Assembly: GCA_937867335.1 (NCBI GenBank)
Contig: CALMKX010000254.1
Span: forward strand, 1-38,957
Length of the DNA stretch: 38,957 nucleotides
From: an uncultured Acidobacteriota bacterium
GTDB taxonomy: Bacteria; Acidobacteriota; Thermoanaerobaculia; Multivoradales; SZUA-115
Reading direction: 5' to 3'
Of the stretch, positions 24,427 to 31,436 are shown piece after piece. Below the pieces are notes generated by a model. It was not told where the DNA came from and did no database searches. It saw only the letters and a program-made list of their open reading frames with translations. Within the stretch, counting starts at the first letter, position 1. Each line of letters opens with the position of its first letter. Position numbers and translations under genes: made by a program.

Positions 24427-25214
24427 GGTGGGGCCCCCTGGCGCCAGACCTCGTTCAGGTGGAGGTAGTCGCGGTAGGTGTCCATGGGATGCCAGTAGCC
24501 CTCGTGGAGGTACACCGAGAGTTGGCCGTCCCGGGCCAGCTTCTGGAGCGGGTCGAGCTCGAGGAAGAGCTGGGGATCGTCGTTCAAGTAGTCGAAGACC
24601 CCCGGCTCGAAGACGAAGAAGCCGCCCGAGACCACACCTTCAGCCAGGGTGGGCTTCTCGTTGAATTCCAGCACCTGGCCTCCCGCCACATGCATCTCGC
24701 CGTAGCGCGAAGTGGGATGCACACCGGTCACCGTGGCGAGCCGCCCCTGGCTCCAGTGGAAGTCGAGCAGGCGGGCGATGTCGACGTTGCCCACGGCATC
24801 GCCGTAGGTGAAGCAGAAGGTGCTCTGGGGCAGGTAAGAGCGCACCCGCCAGAGGCGGCCGCCGGTGCCGGTCTCGGCGCCGGTTTCAGCCAGGGTGACC
24901 CGCCAATCCTCGTGGCCGGTGCGGTTGTGGTACTCGATCGGCTGCCGCCCATCCATGCTGACGGTGAAGTCCCGGTGCATCTCGTGGTAGCGCAGGAAGT
25001 ACTGCTTGATCTCCCAGCCCAGATAGCCCAGGCAGAGCACGAAGCTCTGCAGGCCGTAGGTGGAGTAGATCTTCATGATATGCCAGAGAATCGGTTGCTC
25101 GCCGATCTCGACCATCGGCTTGGGGCGGTAGCCGGTCTCCTCGCGGAGACGCGTCCCTTTGCCCCCGCAAAGGATCACCACGGGGATGTCGGCAGGAGCC
25201 GGTCGGGAGCTCAT
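24411..25214 (-). CDS. rfbF: Glucose-1-phosphate cytidylyltransferase
   Basis: A 267-residue nucleotidyltransferase of normal length. LCGGKGTRLREET (15-27) is the nucleotide-binding loop, KPMVEIGEQPILWHIMKIY (32-50) follows, and TYGDAVGNVDI carries the metal-binding aspartate. ENQ-type signatures of other nucleotidyltransferases are absent. GVHPTSRYGEMHV and GGFFVFEPGVFDYL are typical of RfbF. It makes CDP-glucose from CTP and glucose-1-phosphate, the entry step for CDP-3,6-dideoxyhexoses and branched-chain sugars. It is the first gene of the minus-strand sugar operon, with a probable promoter about 60 bases upstream. Confidence 0.93.
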   Translation of the reverse strand: MSSRPAPADIPVVILCGGKGTRLREETGYRPKPMVEIGEQPILWHIMKIYSTYGLQSFVLCLGYLGWEIKQYFLRYHEMHRDFTVSMDGRQPIEYHNRTGHEDWRVTLAETGAETGTGGRLWRVRSYLPQSTFCFTYGDAVGNVDIARLLDFHWSQGRLATVTGVHPTSRYGEMHVAGGQVLEFNEKPTLAEGVVSGGFFVFEPGVFDYLNDDPQLFLELDPLQKLARDGQLSVYLHEGYWHPMDTYRDYLHLNEVWRQGAPPWKSW

Positions 25215-25276
25215 GGGCTCAAGAAAGTCCTCTCGAGGGGCCTGACGGAGCTTCGCCAGGGCGCTTTCGGCTGCCG

Positions 25277-25305
25277 ATTATTCAGGAGCTTCGAAGACTG
25301 GGCAA
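25277..25305 (-). promoter_or_regulatory. Probable promoter of the rfbF operon
   Basis: On the minus strand TTGCCC (25305-25300) and AATAAT (25282-25277) are separated by 17 bases. The -10 box matches 5 of 6 consensus positions and the -35 matches 4 of 6. It lies 62 bases before the rfbF ATG, in the 194-base gap after infC. This is the only AT-rich spot in the gap. Confidence 0.5.
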
Positions 25306-25408
25306 GCGCGGCGGCCGCCGACCCGAGCCGGAGCCCGGCCGGCCGAGCCTGCCGGCGCTCCCCCCGGTGGGCGAGGGGAGCTGGGAGCTCGAGGCTTCGA
25401 GAAGCGGG

Positions 25409-25969
25409 CTATTTGTGGACCGGGGCGTGCAGCGGGGCCAGAACCATCACGATCTGGCGGCCTTCCAGCTTGCTGCGGCTTTCCACCAGGGCCACGTCCT
25501 TGAGCTGCTCGGTGACCTTGTCGAGAATCTCGTTGCCGAGCTCGGGCCGGCGCATCTGACGGAAGCGGAAGAAGACCGTCACCTTCACCTTGTTGCCCTT
25601 CTCGAGGAATTTGCGGGCGTGGGCGGTCTTGATGTCGAAGTCGTGATCGTCGATGGTCGGCCGGTACTTGACCTCCTTGATCTCGATCACGGTGGCCTTC
25701 TTCTTGGATTCCTTCTCGCGCTTCTGCCGCTCGTAGCGGACTTTGCCCCAGTCGAGAATGCGCACGACCGGCGGGTCCGCAGCAGCGCCCACCTCCACCA
25801 GGTCCAGACCCCGCTCCTCGGCCAGCCGGCGTGCCTCTTCGATGGGCACGATACCGAGCTGTCCGCCGTCGGTGTCGATCAGCCGGACCGGGCTCTTGCG
25901 AATCCGGTCGTTGACGCGGGGCTCATTGGGATCAGCGGGACGCCGTTCGAACACGATGGGCTTTCGGAT
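25409..25969 (-). CDS. infC: Translation initiation factor IF-3, probable AUC start codon
   Basis: A 186-residue IF-3. The N-domain has EPRVNDRIRKSPVRLID, the linker is lysine-rich, and the C-domain contains KEVKYRPTIDDHDFDIK, KVKVTVFFRFRQMRRPELG and KLEGRQIVMVLAP. It binds the 30S subunit and rejects wrong start codons. The frame has a TAG at 25984-25982 overlapping the ribosome site. Downstream of it there is no ATG, and the first canonical start is GTG at 25954, 23 bases from AGGAGG (25983-25978). In the same frame an ATC lies at 25969, eight bases from AGGAGG, so I start there. infC genes commonly use AUU, AUC or AUA starts for self-repression. The usual rpmI-rplT partners do not follow. 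Confidence 0.93.
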   Translation of the reverse strand: MRKPIVFERRPADPNEPRVNDRIRKSPVRLIDTDGGQLGIVPIEEARRLAEERGLDLVEVGAAADPPVVRILDWGKVRYERQKREKESKKKATVIEIKEVKYRPTIDDHDFDIKTAHARKFLEKGNKVKVTVFFRFRQMRRPELGNEILDKVTEQLKDVALVESRSKLEGRQIVMVLAPLHAPVHK

Positions 25970-25977
25970 GGCAGATT

Positions 25978-25983
25978 CCTCCT
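25978..25983 (-). promoter_or_regulatory. Ribosome binding site fixing the infC start
   Basis: AGGAGG on the minus strand, eight bases before ATC at 25969 and 23 before GTG at 25954. The optimal spacing to the ATC is the main reason for choosing the rare codon. Confidence 0.75.
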
Positions 25984-25986
25984 AGA

Positions 25987-26008
25987 CGGGCCGCTCGAGG
26001 CGGGCCCG
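25987..26008 (-). promoter_or_regulatory. Hairpin in the infC leader
   Basis: CGGGCC and GGCCCG form a perfect 6-bp stem around a ten-base loop, ending three bases upstream of the AGGAGG. It could affect ribosome access or be part of a terminator for the upstream gene. In GC-rich DNA such stems also occur by chance. Confidence 0.35.
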
Positions 26009-26090
26009 ACGTGGGCTGAAGCGAACTGGTTCGTTCACCAGCCGGGTCATGCAGTGGGGTGGTTCATGAGCGAAGGCAACGCTCTCAAGC

Positions 26091-26807
26091 TCACCAGGAC
26101 TCTCCGGGCTTGAGCCCCACCACTTCGCAGGCCACTCCGAGGTCCTCGAGGGCCAGGCGCAGGGCTTCGGGGGTACCCGTCAGCACCGGAAAAGTGCCCC
26201 AATGGATCGGCATGGCTCGCCGCACACCGAGGTAGCGGCAGGCCCGCGCGGCCTGGTGGGGGTCCATGGTGAAGACATCGCCGATCGGCAGGAACGCCAG
26301 CTCCGGGCGCCAGAGCTCGCCGATCAGCTGCATATCGGAGAACAGGGCGGTGTCGCCCGCGTGGTAGAAGGTGTAGCCGCCGGGCAGGCGCACCACATAG
26401 CCGGCGGGGTTGCCGCCGTTGACCACCCGGTCGCCGTCGAGGATGGTCGAGGAGTGGTCGGCCCGCACCATGGTCACCTTCATACCCAGCACATCCGCGG
26501 TGCCGCCGGTGTTCATCGGCACCACGTTCTCGACGCCCTTCGAGGTGAGCCAGAGGTAGATCTCGAAGTTCGCCACTACCGCCCGGGGCTTGTAGCGCTG
26601 AGCCAGGGCCACGGCGTCGCCCATGTGGTCGGTATGACCGTGGGTGATCAGCATGGCGTCCAATCGGCCCAGCTCATGGCAGTCGGCCGGGCAGGCCGGG
26701 TTGCCTTGGACCCAGGGATCGATCAGCACCACCTCGCCGTCCGGCAGCTCGCAGCGAATGGTGGAGTGGCCCAGGTAGGTGAATTTGGGGCGAATGTGGG
26801 CGAGCAT
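26091..26807 (-). CDS. UPF0173-type metallo-beta-lactamase-fold hydrolase
   Basis: A 238-residue MBL-fold protein. The metal-binding THGHTDHMGD places His56, His58, Asp60 and His61, with another ligand in YHAGDTALFSDM and a final IHWGTF. FTYLGHSTIRCEL at the N-terminus and PIGDVFTMDPHQAARA are typical of the UPF0173 group, whose substrate is not known. There is no signal peptide, so it is cytoplasmic. Transcription is away from the MoaB-like gene across about 140 bases and toward infC, with 120 bases between. It probably has its own promoter, but I could not identify one. Confidence 0.9.
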   Translation of the reverse strand: MLAHIRPKFTYLGHSTIRCELPDGEVVLIDPWVQGNPACPADCHELGRLDAMLITHGHTDHMGDAVALAQRYKPRAVVANFEIYLWLTSKGVENVVPMNTGGTADVLGMKVTMVRADHSSTILDGDRVVNGGNPAGYVVRLPGGYTFYHAGDTALFSDMQLIGELWRPELAFLPIGDVFTMDPHQAARACRYLGVRRAMPIHWGTFPVLTGTPEALRLALEDLGVACEVVGLKPGESW

Positions 26808-26950
26808 CCTCGGTTACGTACCTCTACCTTCTTTGAGCGTTGCTTCGAAACCAGCGAAAAGCAGTCCCTCGATGGGATCGACGGGCCCTATTCTACTCAC
26901 TTTGCGGCCGTGTCGAGAGGGGGCTGGATGGCGATGATAGCCTCTCGGCC

Positions 26951-27469
26951 ATGGACGCCGTGAGCGAGCATCGTGCCTACGCGCCGGGGGAGCTGGGCTT
27001 CGCGGTGGTGACGGTGAGCGACAGCCGCCGGGCCGAGACCGACGGCAGCGGCGAGCGGATTCGCCGGCTGGTGCGCGAGGCCGGTCATCGGGTGGAGGGC
27101 TCGGTGCTGGTGCCGGACGAGGCGGCCGAGATCCGCCGAGCGGTGGAAGCGTACCTGGCCTCTCCCGGGGTGGATTTGGTGGTGACCACCGGGGGCACCG
27201 GCTTCTCCCCGCGGGACCGCACCGTGCCGGCCCTCGCGCCGCTCTTCACCGCCGAAGTGCCTGGCTTCGGCGAGCTTTTCCGCCAGCTCTCCTTCGGCGA
27301 GATCGGTGCCGCCGCGATGCTCTCCCGGGCCACCGCCGGTGTCGTCGGCGAGCGCCTGCTCTTCCTGCTGCCGGGCTCGCCCAAGGCCGTGGAGCTCGCC
27401 GTTTCGCGCCTCATCCTGCCCGAAGCCGGCCATCTGCTGGGCCAGGTGCGACGCAAGCCGGGGGGCTAG
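26951..27469 (+). CDS. MoaB/MogA-family molybdopterin adenylyltransferase-like protein
   Basis: A 172-residue MoaB/Mog-fold protein. AVVTVSDSRRAETDGSG (19-35) is the first conserved stretch, TTGGTGFSPRDRT the substrate-binding loop, and LLFLLPGSPKAVELA the conserved C-terminal helix region. These enzymes adenylylate molybdopterin before metal insertion, which serves molybdenum enzymes. No other molybdenum-cofactor genes are close. I chose the ATG at 26951, which leaves the usual short N-terminal extension. It converges with the small membrane gene, overlapping it by four bases. MoaB and MogA are not separable by eye. Confidence 0.88.
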   Translation: MDAVSEHRAYAPGELGFAVVTVSDSRRAETDGSGERIRRLVREAGHRVEGSVLVPDEAAEIRRAVEAYLASPGVDLVVTTGGTGFSPRDRTVPALAPLFTAEVPGFGELFRQLSFGEIGAAAMLSRATAGVVGERLLFLLPGSPKAVELAVSRLILPEAGHLLGQVRRKPGG

Positions 27470-27735
27470 GAGCTGCGGCCCCTGAACATCCGGTAGATCA
27501 AGAGCAGCAGGATCGAGCCGACCACCGCCACGACCAGGTTCTTGAGGCTCCAGCTCTGGATCGGCCCACCGTTCAAGAAGTGCGAGCTCAGCCAGCCGCC
27601 CAGCGCCGCACCGCCGATGCCCAGCAGGGTGGTGACGATCCAGCCCCCCGGGTCCTTGCCGGGCATCAAGAACTTGGCGAGGGCACCGGCGAGCAGTCCG
27701 AACAGCACCAGGGACACGCAGCCCATCGAAGGCAT
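27466..27735 (-). CDS. GlsB/YeaQ/YmgE-family small membrane protein
   Basis: An 89-residue membrane protein with three hydrophobic segments. LFGLLAGALAKFLMPGKDPGG and TTLLGIGGAALGGWLSSHF are the characteristic glycine-rich repeats of transglycosylase-associated (GlsB/YeaQ/YmgE) proteins. They are often induced by stress and have no proven biochemical role. AAGGAGGG at 27743-27750, seven bases upstream, fixes the ATG at 27735. A basic tail (YRMFRGRSS) should face the cytoplasm. It overlaps the convergent MoaB-like gene by four bases. Confidence 0.88.
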   Translation of the reverse strand: MPSMGCVSLVLFGLLAGALAKFLMPGKDPGGWIVTTLLGIGGAALGGWLSSHFLNGGPIQSWSLKNLVVAVVGSILLLLIYRMFRGRSS

Positions 27736-27806
27736 GGCAATTCCCTCCTTGAGGCGTTTCTGGCCCGGAGCATAGTGAAGAGAGGGGAGAAACGGAAGGA
27801 AGACGG

Positions 27807-28676
27807 CTAGCCGGCGAGGATCAGCTCGGCGAGGGCGTCGGCGCCGTTGGCCAGCGGGCGATAGCTGCCGAAGGTAGCGAGGCGCAGCTTCTGATTGTCG
27901 ATCTGGCGGGCGAAGGCGGTGAAGTGCGTGCGCTCGAAATGGCCCAGCCACTTCGCTTCCCAGTAGGCGTTGTAGCCGGCCCCGGAGAAGATGCGGTCCG
28001 CCCCGCCCAGCCACTCTGCCGCCGGGAAGAGGGCCTCGCGCTGGAAGAGATCGCAGCGGACCAGCTTCGCTTCCCCCTGGGTCACGGCCTCGAGGTGGAG
28101 GTCGGAGATCTCCCCGGGCTCGCCGGCGTGGAGCACCACCCACAAGGCCTCGTCCGGCCCGGCGCCCACCCGTTCCCGCAGCGCTTCGGGAGGCCGACAT
28201 TCCTCCGGGTTGGCGATCACGATCGGTGGCAGGCTGGCGTCCACGGCCTCGTAGGGGAAGGGCTCGATCGCCAGCAGGCGCTGGTACTGCTGGGAGCGGA
28301 AGGGAGTCTCAGGGGGGCCCACCAACCAGATCGGCGGGCAGCAGCGCACCAGCAGCCAGCTGGGGCAGCCGAGGGTGGGCAGCAGGTGGTAGAGCGGCGC
28401 CCAGAAGAGGTCCACCAGGAGCAGATCCGGCCCAAAGGCCTTGAGGCTCTGGGCGAGTTCGCTGTCTTCGGCCTTCGCCGGGTGGCGCAGCAGCGGATCG
28501 TCTTTGACGGTGACCGCCTGGTAGCTGGCCGTTTCAGCTGCAGGGAACGGCAGCGGGGGCCCGAAGATGCGGTACTCGCCGGCGAAGCCCGCACGGGCGA
28601 GGCCACGGGCGATGGCCAGGCCTCGAACCAGGTGGCCGGCCCCCACGGTGCCGGCGGTGAAATAGGCGACTCGCAA
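27807..28676 (-). CDS. GT-B-fold glycosyltransferase-like protein
   Basis: A 289-residue cytoplasmic protein. AGTVGAGHLVRGLAIARGLA near the N-terminus is the glycine-rich loop seen in MurG- and macrolide-type GT-B transferases. DRIFSGAGYNAYWEAKWLG near residue 225-243 resembles their C-terminal donor-binding loop. It is shorter than MurG and lacks a convincing complete nucleotide-sugar pocket, so the call is at fold level only. The start is TTG at 28676, with GAGAG a few bases upstream; an isolated TATAAT lies at 28715-28710 on the same strand. It precedes the GlsB-like gene on the same strand, 71 bases away. No sugar or acceptor can be inferred. Confidence 0.65.
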   Translation of the reverse strand: MRVAYFTAGTVGAGHLVRGLAIARGLARAGFAGEYRIFGPPLPFPAAETASYQAVTVKDDPLLRHPAKAEDSELAQSLKAFGPDLLLVDLFWAPLYHLLPTLGCPSWLLVRCCPPIWLVGPPETPFRSQQYQRLLAIEPFPYEAVDASLPPIVIANPEECRPPEALRERVGAGPDEALWVVLHAGEPGEISDLHLEAVTQGEAKLVRCDLFQREALFPAAEWLGGADRIFSGAGYNAYWEAKWLGHFERTHFTAFARQIDNQKLRLATFGSYRPLANGADALAELILAG

Positions 28677-28758
28677 TGCGCTCTCGCTGGGCAGAACTCC
28701 AGGTCGTAGATTATACGGAGTCCTGCATTGTTTGGATGGAACGGAGGGGCCCGAGCCG

Positions 28759-29529
28759 TCAACGGTTCCGGGCGATCACCACCGCGGGTAGGGTGCCCGG
28801 CGCCGGCGGCCAGGGCAGCACCAGGCCGCGGGCCACACCCTGGGCCGCTTGCTCGCCGTAGAGGTGGGCCACCAGGTAGAGGGCCGGGTCGTAGCTCCTG
28901 GCTCCGCCCTGGCTGGTGAGCGCCTTGCCGTCGTGGACGAAGGAGACGCCGCGGCGCAGGTCGAGCTTTGGGAAGCGCTGGGCGAAGGCATCCTGGTCGC
29001 CGGGGAAGGTGGTCATCGCCCGGCCGTCGAGCACCCCGGCCTTGGCCAGCACGAAGGCGCCGTCGCAGAGGGACATCACGAAGCGAGCCTGGGCGGCCGT
29101 CGTGCGTACCCAGGCGATCAAGGCCGAGTTCTCGAGGTCCGAGTCCATGCTGTGCTCGGCGCTCGGCACCACCAGGATGTCGATCGGCGGGGCGGTGGCG
29201 AAGCTCTTGTGGGGCACCAGCGTCAGGCCCTCGAAGGTGCGGATCGGCTTGCCGTCCGGCGACACCGTGAACACTTCGATCCCCGGCTTGGCGTGGAACA
29301 CCGTGTGGTGGAGCACATCGTAGGGCGCCATGAGCTCGGAGTTGTAGACCCCGTCGATCACCAGAAAGCCAGCCCGCAGGGGGCGGTCCTTGGGCAGCTC
29401 GGGCGGGGGCGGCACCTGCCAGGAGGTAGAAGCCGTCTCGGCCGCGCCCGCCGTGGCGGTCAGCAGGGCGAGCAGGCCAAGGCTAGCCAGAAGGTGGAGG
29501 GACAGCGAGCGGCGATGGAGGGATCTCAT
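28759..29529 (-). CDS. Exported DJ-1/PfpI-family protein
   Basis: A 256-residue protein with a signal peptide (SLHLLASLGLLALLTATAGAA, cleavage near residue 30). The mature part is a DJ-1/PfpI domain. The nucleophile-elbow cysteine is Cys155 in VMSLCDGAFVLA, preceded by VVPSAEHSM. The partner glutamate is probably Glu65 in YNSELMAPYDVL. TTFPGD follows, as in the GATase-like domain of transcription regulators of the GlxA type. Most of this family is cytoplasmic, so the export signal is unusual. No DNA-binding domain is present. The role may be handling reactive carbonyls or binding a small ligand in the periplasm (inference). The gene is divergent from the orphan operon starting at 29707. Confidence 0.85.
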   Translation of the reverse strand: MRSLHRRSLSLHLLASLGLLALLTATAGAAETASTSWQVPPPPELPKDRPLRAGFLVIDGVYNSELMAPYDVLHHTVFHAKPGIEVFTVSPDGKPIRTFEGLTLVPHKSFATAPPIDILVVPSAEHSMDSDLENSALIAWVRTTAAQARFVMSLCDGAFVLAKAGVLDGRAMTTFPGDQDAFAQRFPKLDLRRGVSFVHDGKALTSQGGARSYDPALYLVAHLYGEQAAQGVARGLVLPWPPAPGTLPAVVIARNR

Positions 29530-29636
29530 GAAGGACCTCGCAGAAGCGGTTCTCGAGCGCCGAGCCTGGCGCCGGGACTTGCGGGGAGAGTAACTCGACT
29601 CGTCGCCGTCCGCGACGTCGGGGCCATCTCGGAGGC

Positions 29637-29665
29637 TTGGCAGGAACTCGCGAACGATCTATAAT
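29637..29665 (+). promoter_or_regulatory. Strong sigma70-type promoter for the orphan operon
   Basis: TTGGCA (29637-29642) and TATAAT (29660-29665) are separated by exactly 17 bases. The boxes match 5 of 6 and 6 of 6 consensus positions. In DNA this GC-rich such a match is striking. Transcription would start near 29672, giving a leader of about 35 bases. Confidence 0.75.
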
Positions 29666-29685
29666 CGTATGCAGATAAGACGATT
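29663..29685 (+). repeat. Inverted repeat at the start site of the orphan operon
   Basis: AATCGT (29663-29668) and ACGATT (29680-29685) form arms around an 11-base spacer. They overlap the end of the -10 box and the predicted start point. TAATCG also recurs directly at 29662 and 29686. It could be a repressor operator. Confidence 0.45.
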
Positions 29686-29706
29686 TAATCGAGCCGGGAG
29701 GACGCC

Positions 29707-31356
29707 ATGAGCAGCATCCAGAGTGTGAGCCCGAAAGTGGTCCCTCAGAGCTCCGCCGGAGCCTTGAGCCAGCCCAAGGCCGGCGCCAAGGCCGCGGCGG
29801 ACCATTTCGAGAAAGCGGCGCCCGTACGGGGCTTTCTCCAGGCCGGGCTCGATCCCGTGCGGCAGGGCGTTTCCGGCCGCGATGTGGCGGCGGCTCTCGG
29901 CGTGAGCGAGGAGCGGCAGCGCGAAATCGACCAGCGGGTGCGAGAGGTCGAGGGCGGGCTCTACGGCGGCATGGTCTCGGTCGCCGAGACCACCGGCGAT
30001 CTGAACGACGCCGAGTACCAGTACTTCGTCTGGTCGCTCACGCAGGAGACCGCCGCGAGCGGCCAGTTCAACCAGGCGCTGCAGTACTTCGGCGGCGATC
30101 CCCGCTTCGGCACCGCTTTCAACCACGCCTACGAGCAGGGCTGGATCGACCGCTCCACGCTCTCGAACGCCCTCGACTGGCTCGCCAACACCTCCGATCC
30201 TCTGAACCAGGCGGCGGACCCCGGCGCGGTGCTCGGCATCCTGCTGCCGGCCGCCGGCGACGCTCTGAAGGCGGACCTCGCCACAGTGCTGGTCGATCAG
30301 CTGGCCCAGATGCCGCTGGGGGACGCCGCTTTCGACGGCTCGCGCACCAACTACGCCAACGCCCTGGCGGACCTCGCCTCGGCCAGCCCTGCCGCTACCT
30401 TGGCCGCGGCGAGAGAGCTGGTGCAGCAGCCCGGTGCCCAGGTCGCCCTGGTGGCCTTCGGCGACGCCGAGAAGGTGGCCGGCCTGGCGGAGGGAATCGC
30501 CGCCCTCGGGGGCGATCCCGCCTCTGCGCTGACTAGCTCGGAGGCGAGCAGCTTCCGCCGCCTGCGGGAGTTCCTCGAAGCCCGGGACGGCGGCGAGAGC
30601 CTGCGTAGCGAGATCGCGGCCCGCCGGGAGGCGATGGGCCCGGCCTGGAACGGAGCCGGGCTCGCGATGCCCGAAGACACCGGCGTCTACGACGCCACCT
30701 CCGCCCTGCCCACCCTGCTCAACCCCACCAACCGGGCCACCGTCGAGCGGCTGGCGGCGGAATACGGCATCGACCCGGCTCTGCTCGCCGGGGTGGTGGC
30801 CGCGGAGATGGACTTCGACCACAGCACCAAAGACGCCCTGCACGACGGCGTGGCCCGGAACTTCCCGTGGATCCTCGACCTGACCGGTCTCAGTCGCGGT
30901 GTGGGCATCGCCAGCGTGCACCAGAACCAGCTCTCGGACGCGATCGCCTACATCAACGCCCACCCGGACCACTTCAGCCCCGATGTGGTGGCAGCGGCCA
31001 ACGATTTCGACTCGTCCACCGGCAACCTGGCGAGCTTCGAGGGCTCGGTGGAGGCGGCGGCGATCGTCACGGCGGTGCTGGTGGACGTCAAGAGGCAGAA
31101 CGGCGGCACGGTCGATACGGCCCAGGACATGGCGGTGATCTGGGGGGCGTTCCGCAGCGGCATCGGCGGCTTCTCGAGCAACGAACAGGGCTCCGGAACA
31201 CTGGCGGTGGGGCAGGGGGGCTACGCCAACGTGGACGATTTCGCCCACAACCGGGCCAACGGCGCCGACGCCTTGCCTACCGAGATGCAGATCGGCGGCA
31301 ACGCCTATCAGTCCGAGCCCTACTTCGAGTACCTCCAGGGCGTTTTCGGGCCCTGA
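29707..31356 (+). CDS. Hypothetical protein with lysozyme/transglycosylase-like C-terminal segment
   Basis: A 549-residue protein without signal peptide or membrane helix. The first 40 residues are polar and low in complexity (SVSPKVVPQSSAGALSQPKA). Residues 60-320 are helical with no motif I recognise. From about 345, RLAAEYGIDPALLAGVVAAE with Glu367, then RGVGIASVHQNQLSDAI and a helical end, resemble the order of lytic transglycosylases (helix, catalytic Glu, GIGxxQ-like turn). The classical ESxFN after the glutamate is not conserved, so activity is uncertain. It has a GGGAGG ribosome site and a consensus promoter. A helical scaffold followed by a wall-cutting domain and no Sec signal would suit a cargo of a contact-dependent or phage-tail-like secretion system, which is speculation. 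Confidence 0.7.
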   Translation: MSSIQSVSPKVVPQSSAGALSQPKAGAKAAADHFEKAAPVRGFLQAGLDPVRQGVSGRDVAAALGVSEERQREIDQRVREVEGGLYGGMVSVAETTGDLNDAEYQYFVWSLTQETAASGQFNQALQYFGGDPRFGTAFNHAYEQGWIDRSTLSNALDWLANTSDPLNQAADPGAVLGILLPAAGDALKADLATVLVDQLAQMPLGDAAFDGSRTNYANALADLASASPAATLAAARELVQQPGAQVALVAFGDAEKVAGLAEGIAALGGDPASALTSSEASSFRRLREFLEARDGGESLRSEIAARREAMGPAWNGAGLAMPEDTGVYDATSALPTLLNPTNRATVERLAAEYGIDPALLAGVVAAEMDFDHSTKDALHDGVARNFPWILDLTGLSRGVGIASVHQNQLSDAIAYINAHPDHFSPDVVAAANDFDSSTGNLASFEGSVEAAAIVTAVLVDVKRQNGGTVDTAQDMAVIWGAFRSGIGGFSSNEQGSGTLAVGQGGYANVDDFAHNRANGADALPTEMQIGGNAYQSEPYFEYLQGVFGP

Positions 31357-31366
31357 GCTCGTAGTT

Positions 31367-31382
31367 ATGAATTGCAATTCAT
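31367..31382. repeat. 16-bp perfect palindrome upstream of the Cys/His-rich gene
   Basis: ATGAATTGCAATTCAT is its own reverse complement over all 16 bases. It overlaps the -35 box of the predicted promoter at 31372-31400, ten bases beyond the preceding stop codon. It is well placed to be an operator for a dimeric repressor. Confidence 0.65.
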
Positions 31383-31400
31383 CTATGTATTGGTTAGACT
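31372..31400 (+). promoter_or_regulatory. Possible promoter inside the orphan operon
   Basis: TTGCAA (31372-31377) and TAGACT (31395-31400) have 17-base spacing, with 4 of 6 matches in each. The TTGCAA forms the centre of the 16-bp palindrome, so repressor and polymerase would compete. Confidence 0.5.
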
Positions 31401-31436
31401 AGCGGAGTCCATCCGCTGGCAGAGAAGGAGGCGGCC

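Noticed and set aside
25409-25954. GTG at 25954 as the infC start.
   Set aside because: It is 23 bases from the ribosome site, while an in-frame ATC is at ideal distance and non-AUG starts are normal for infC. It is kept as the fallback.
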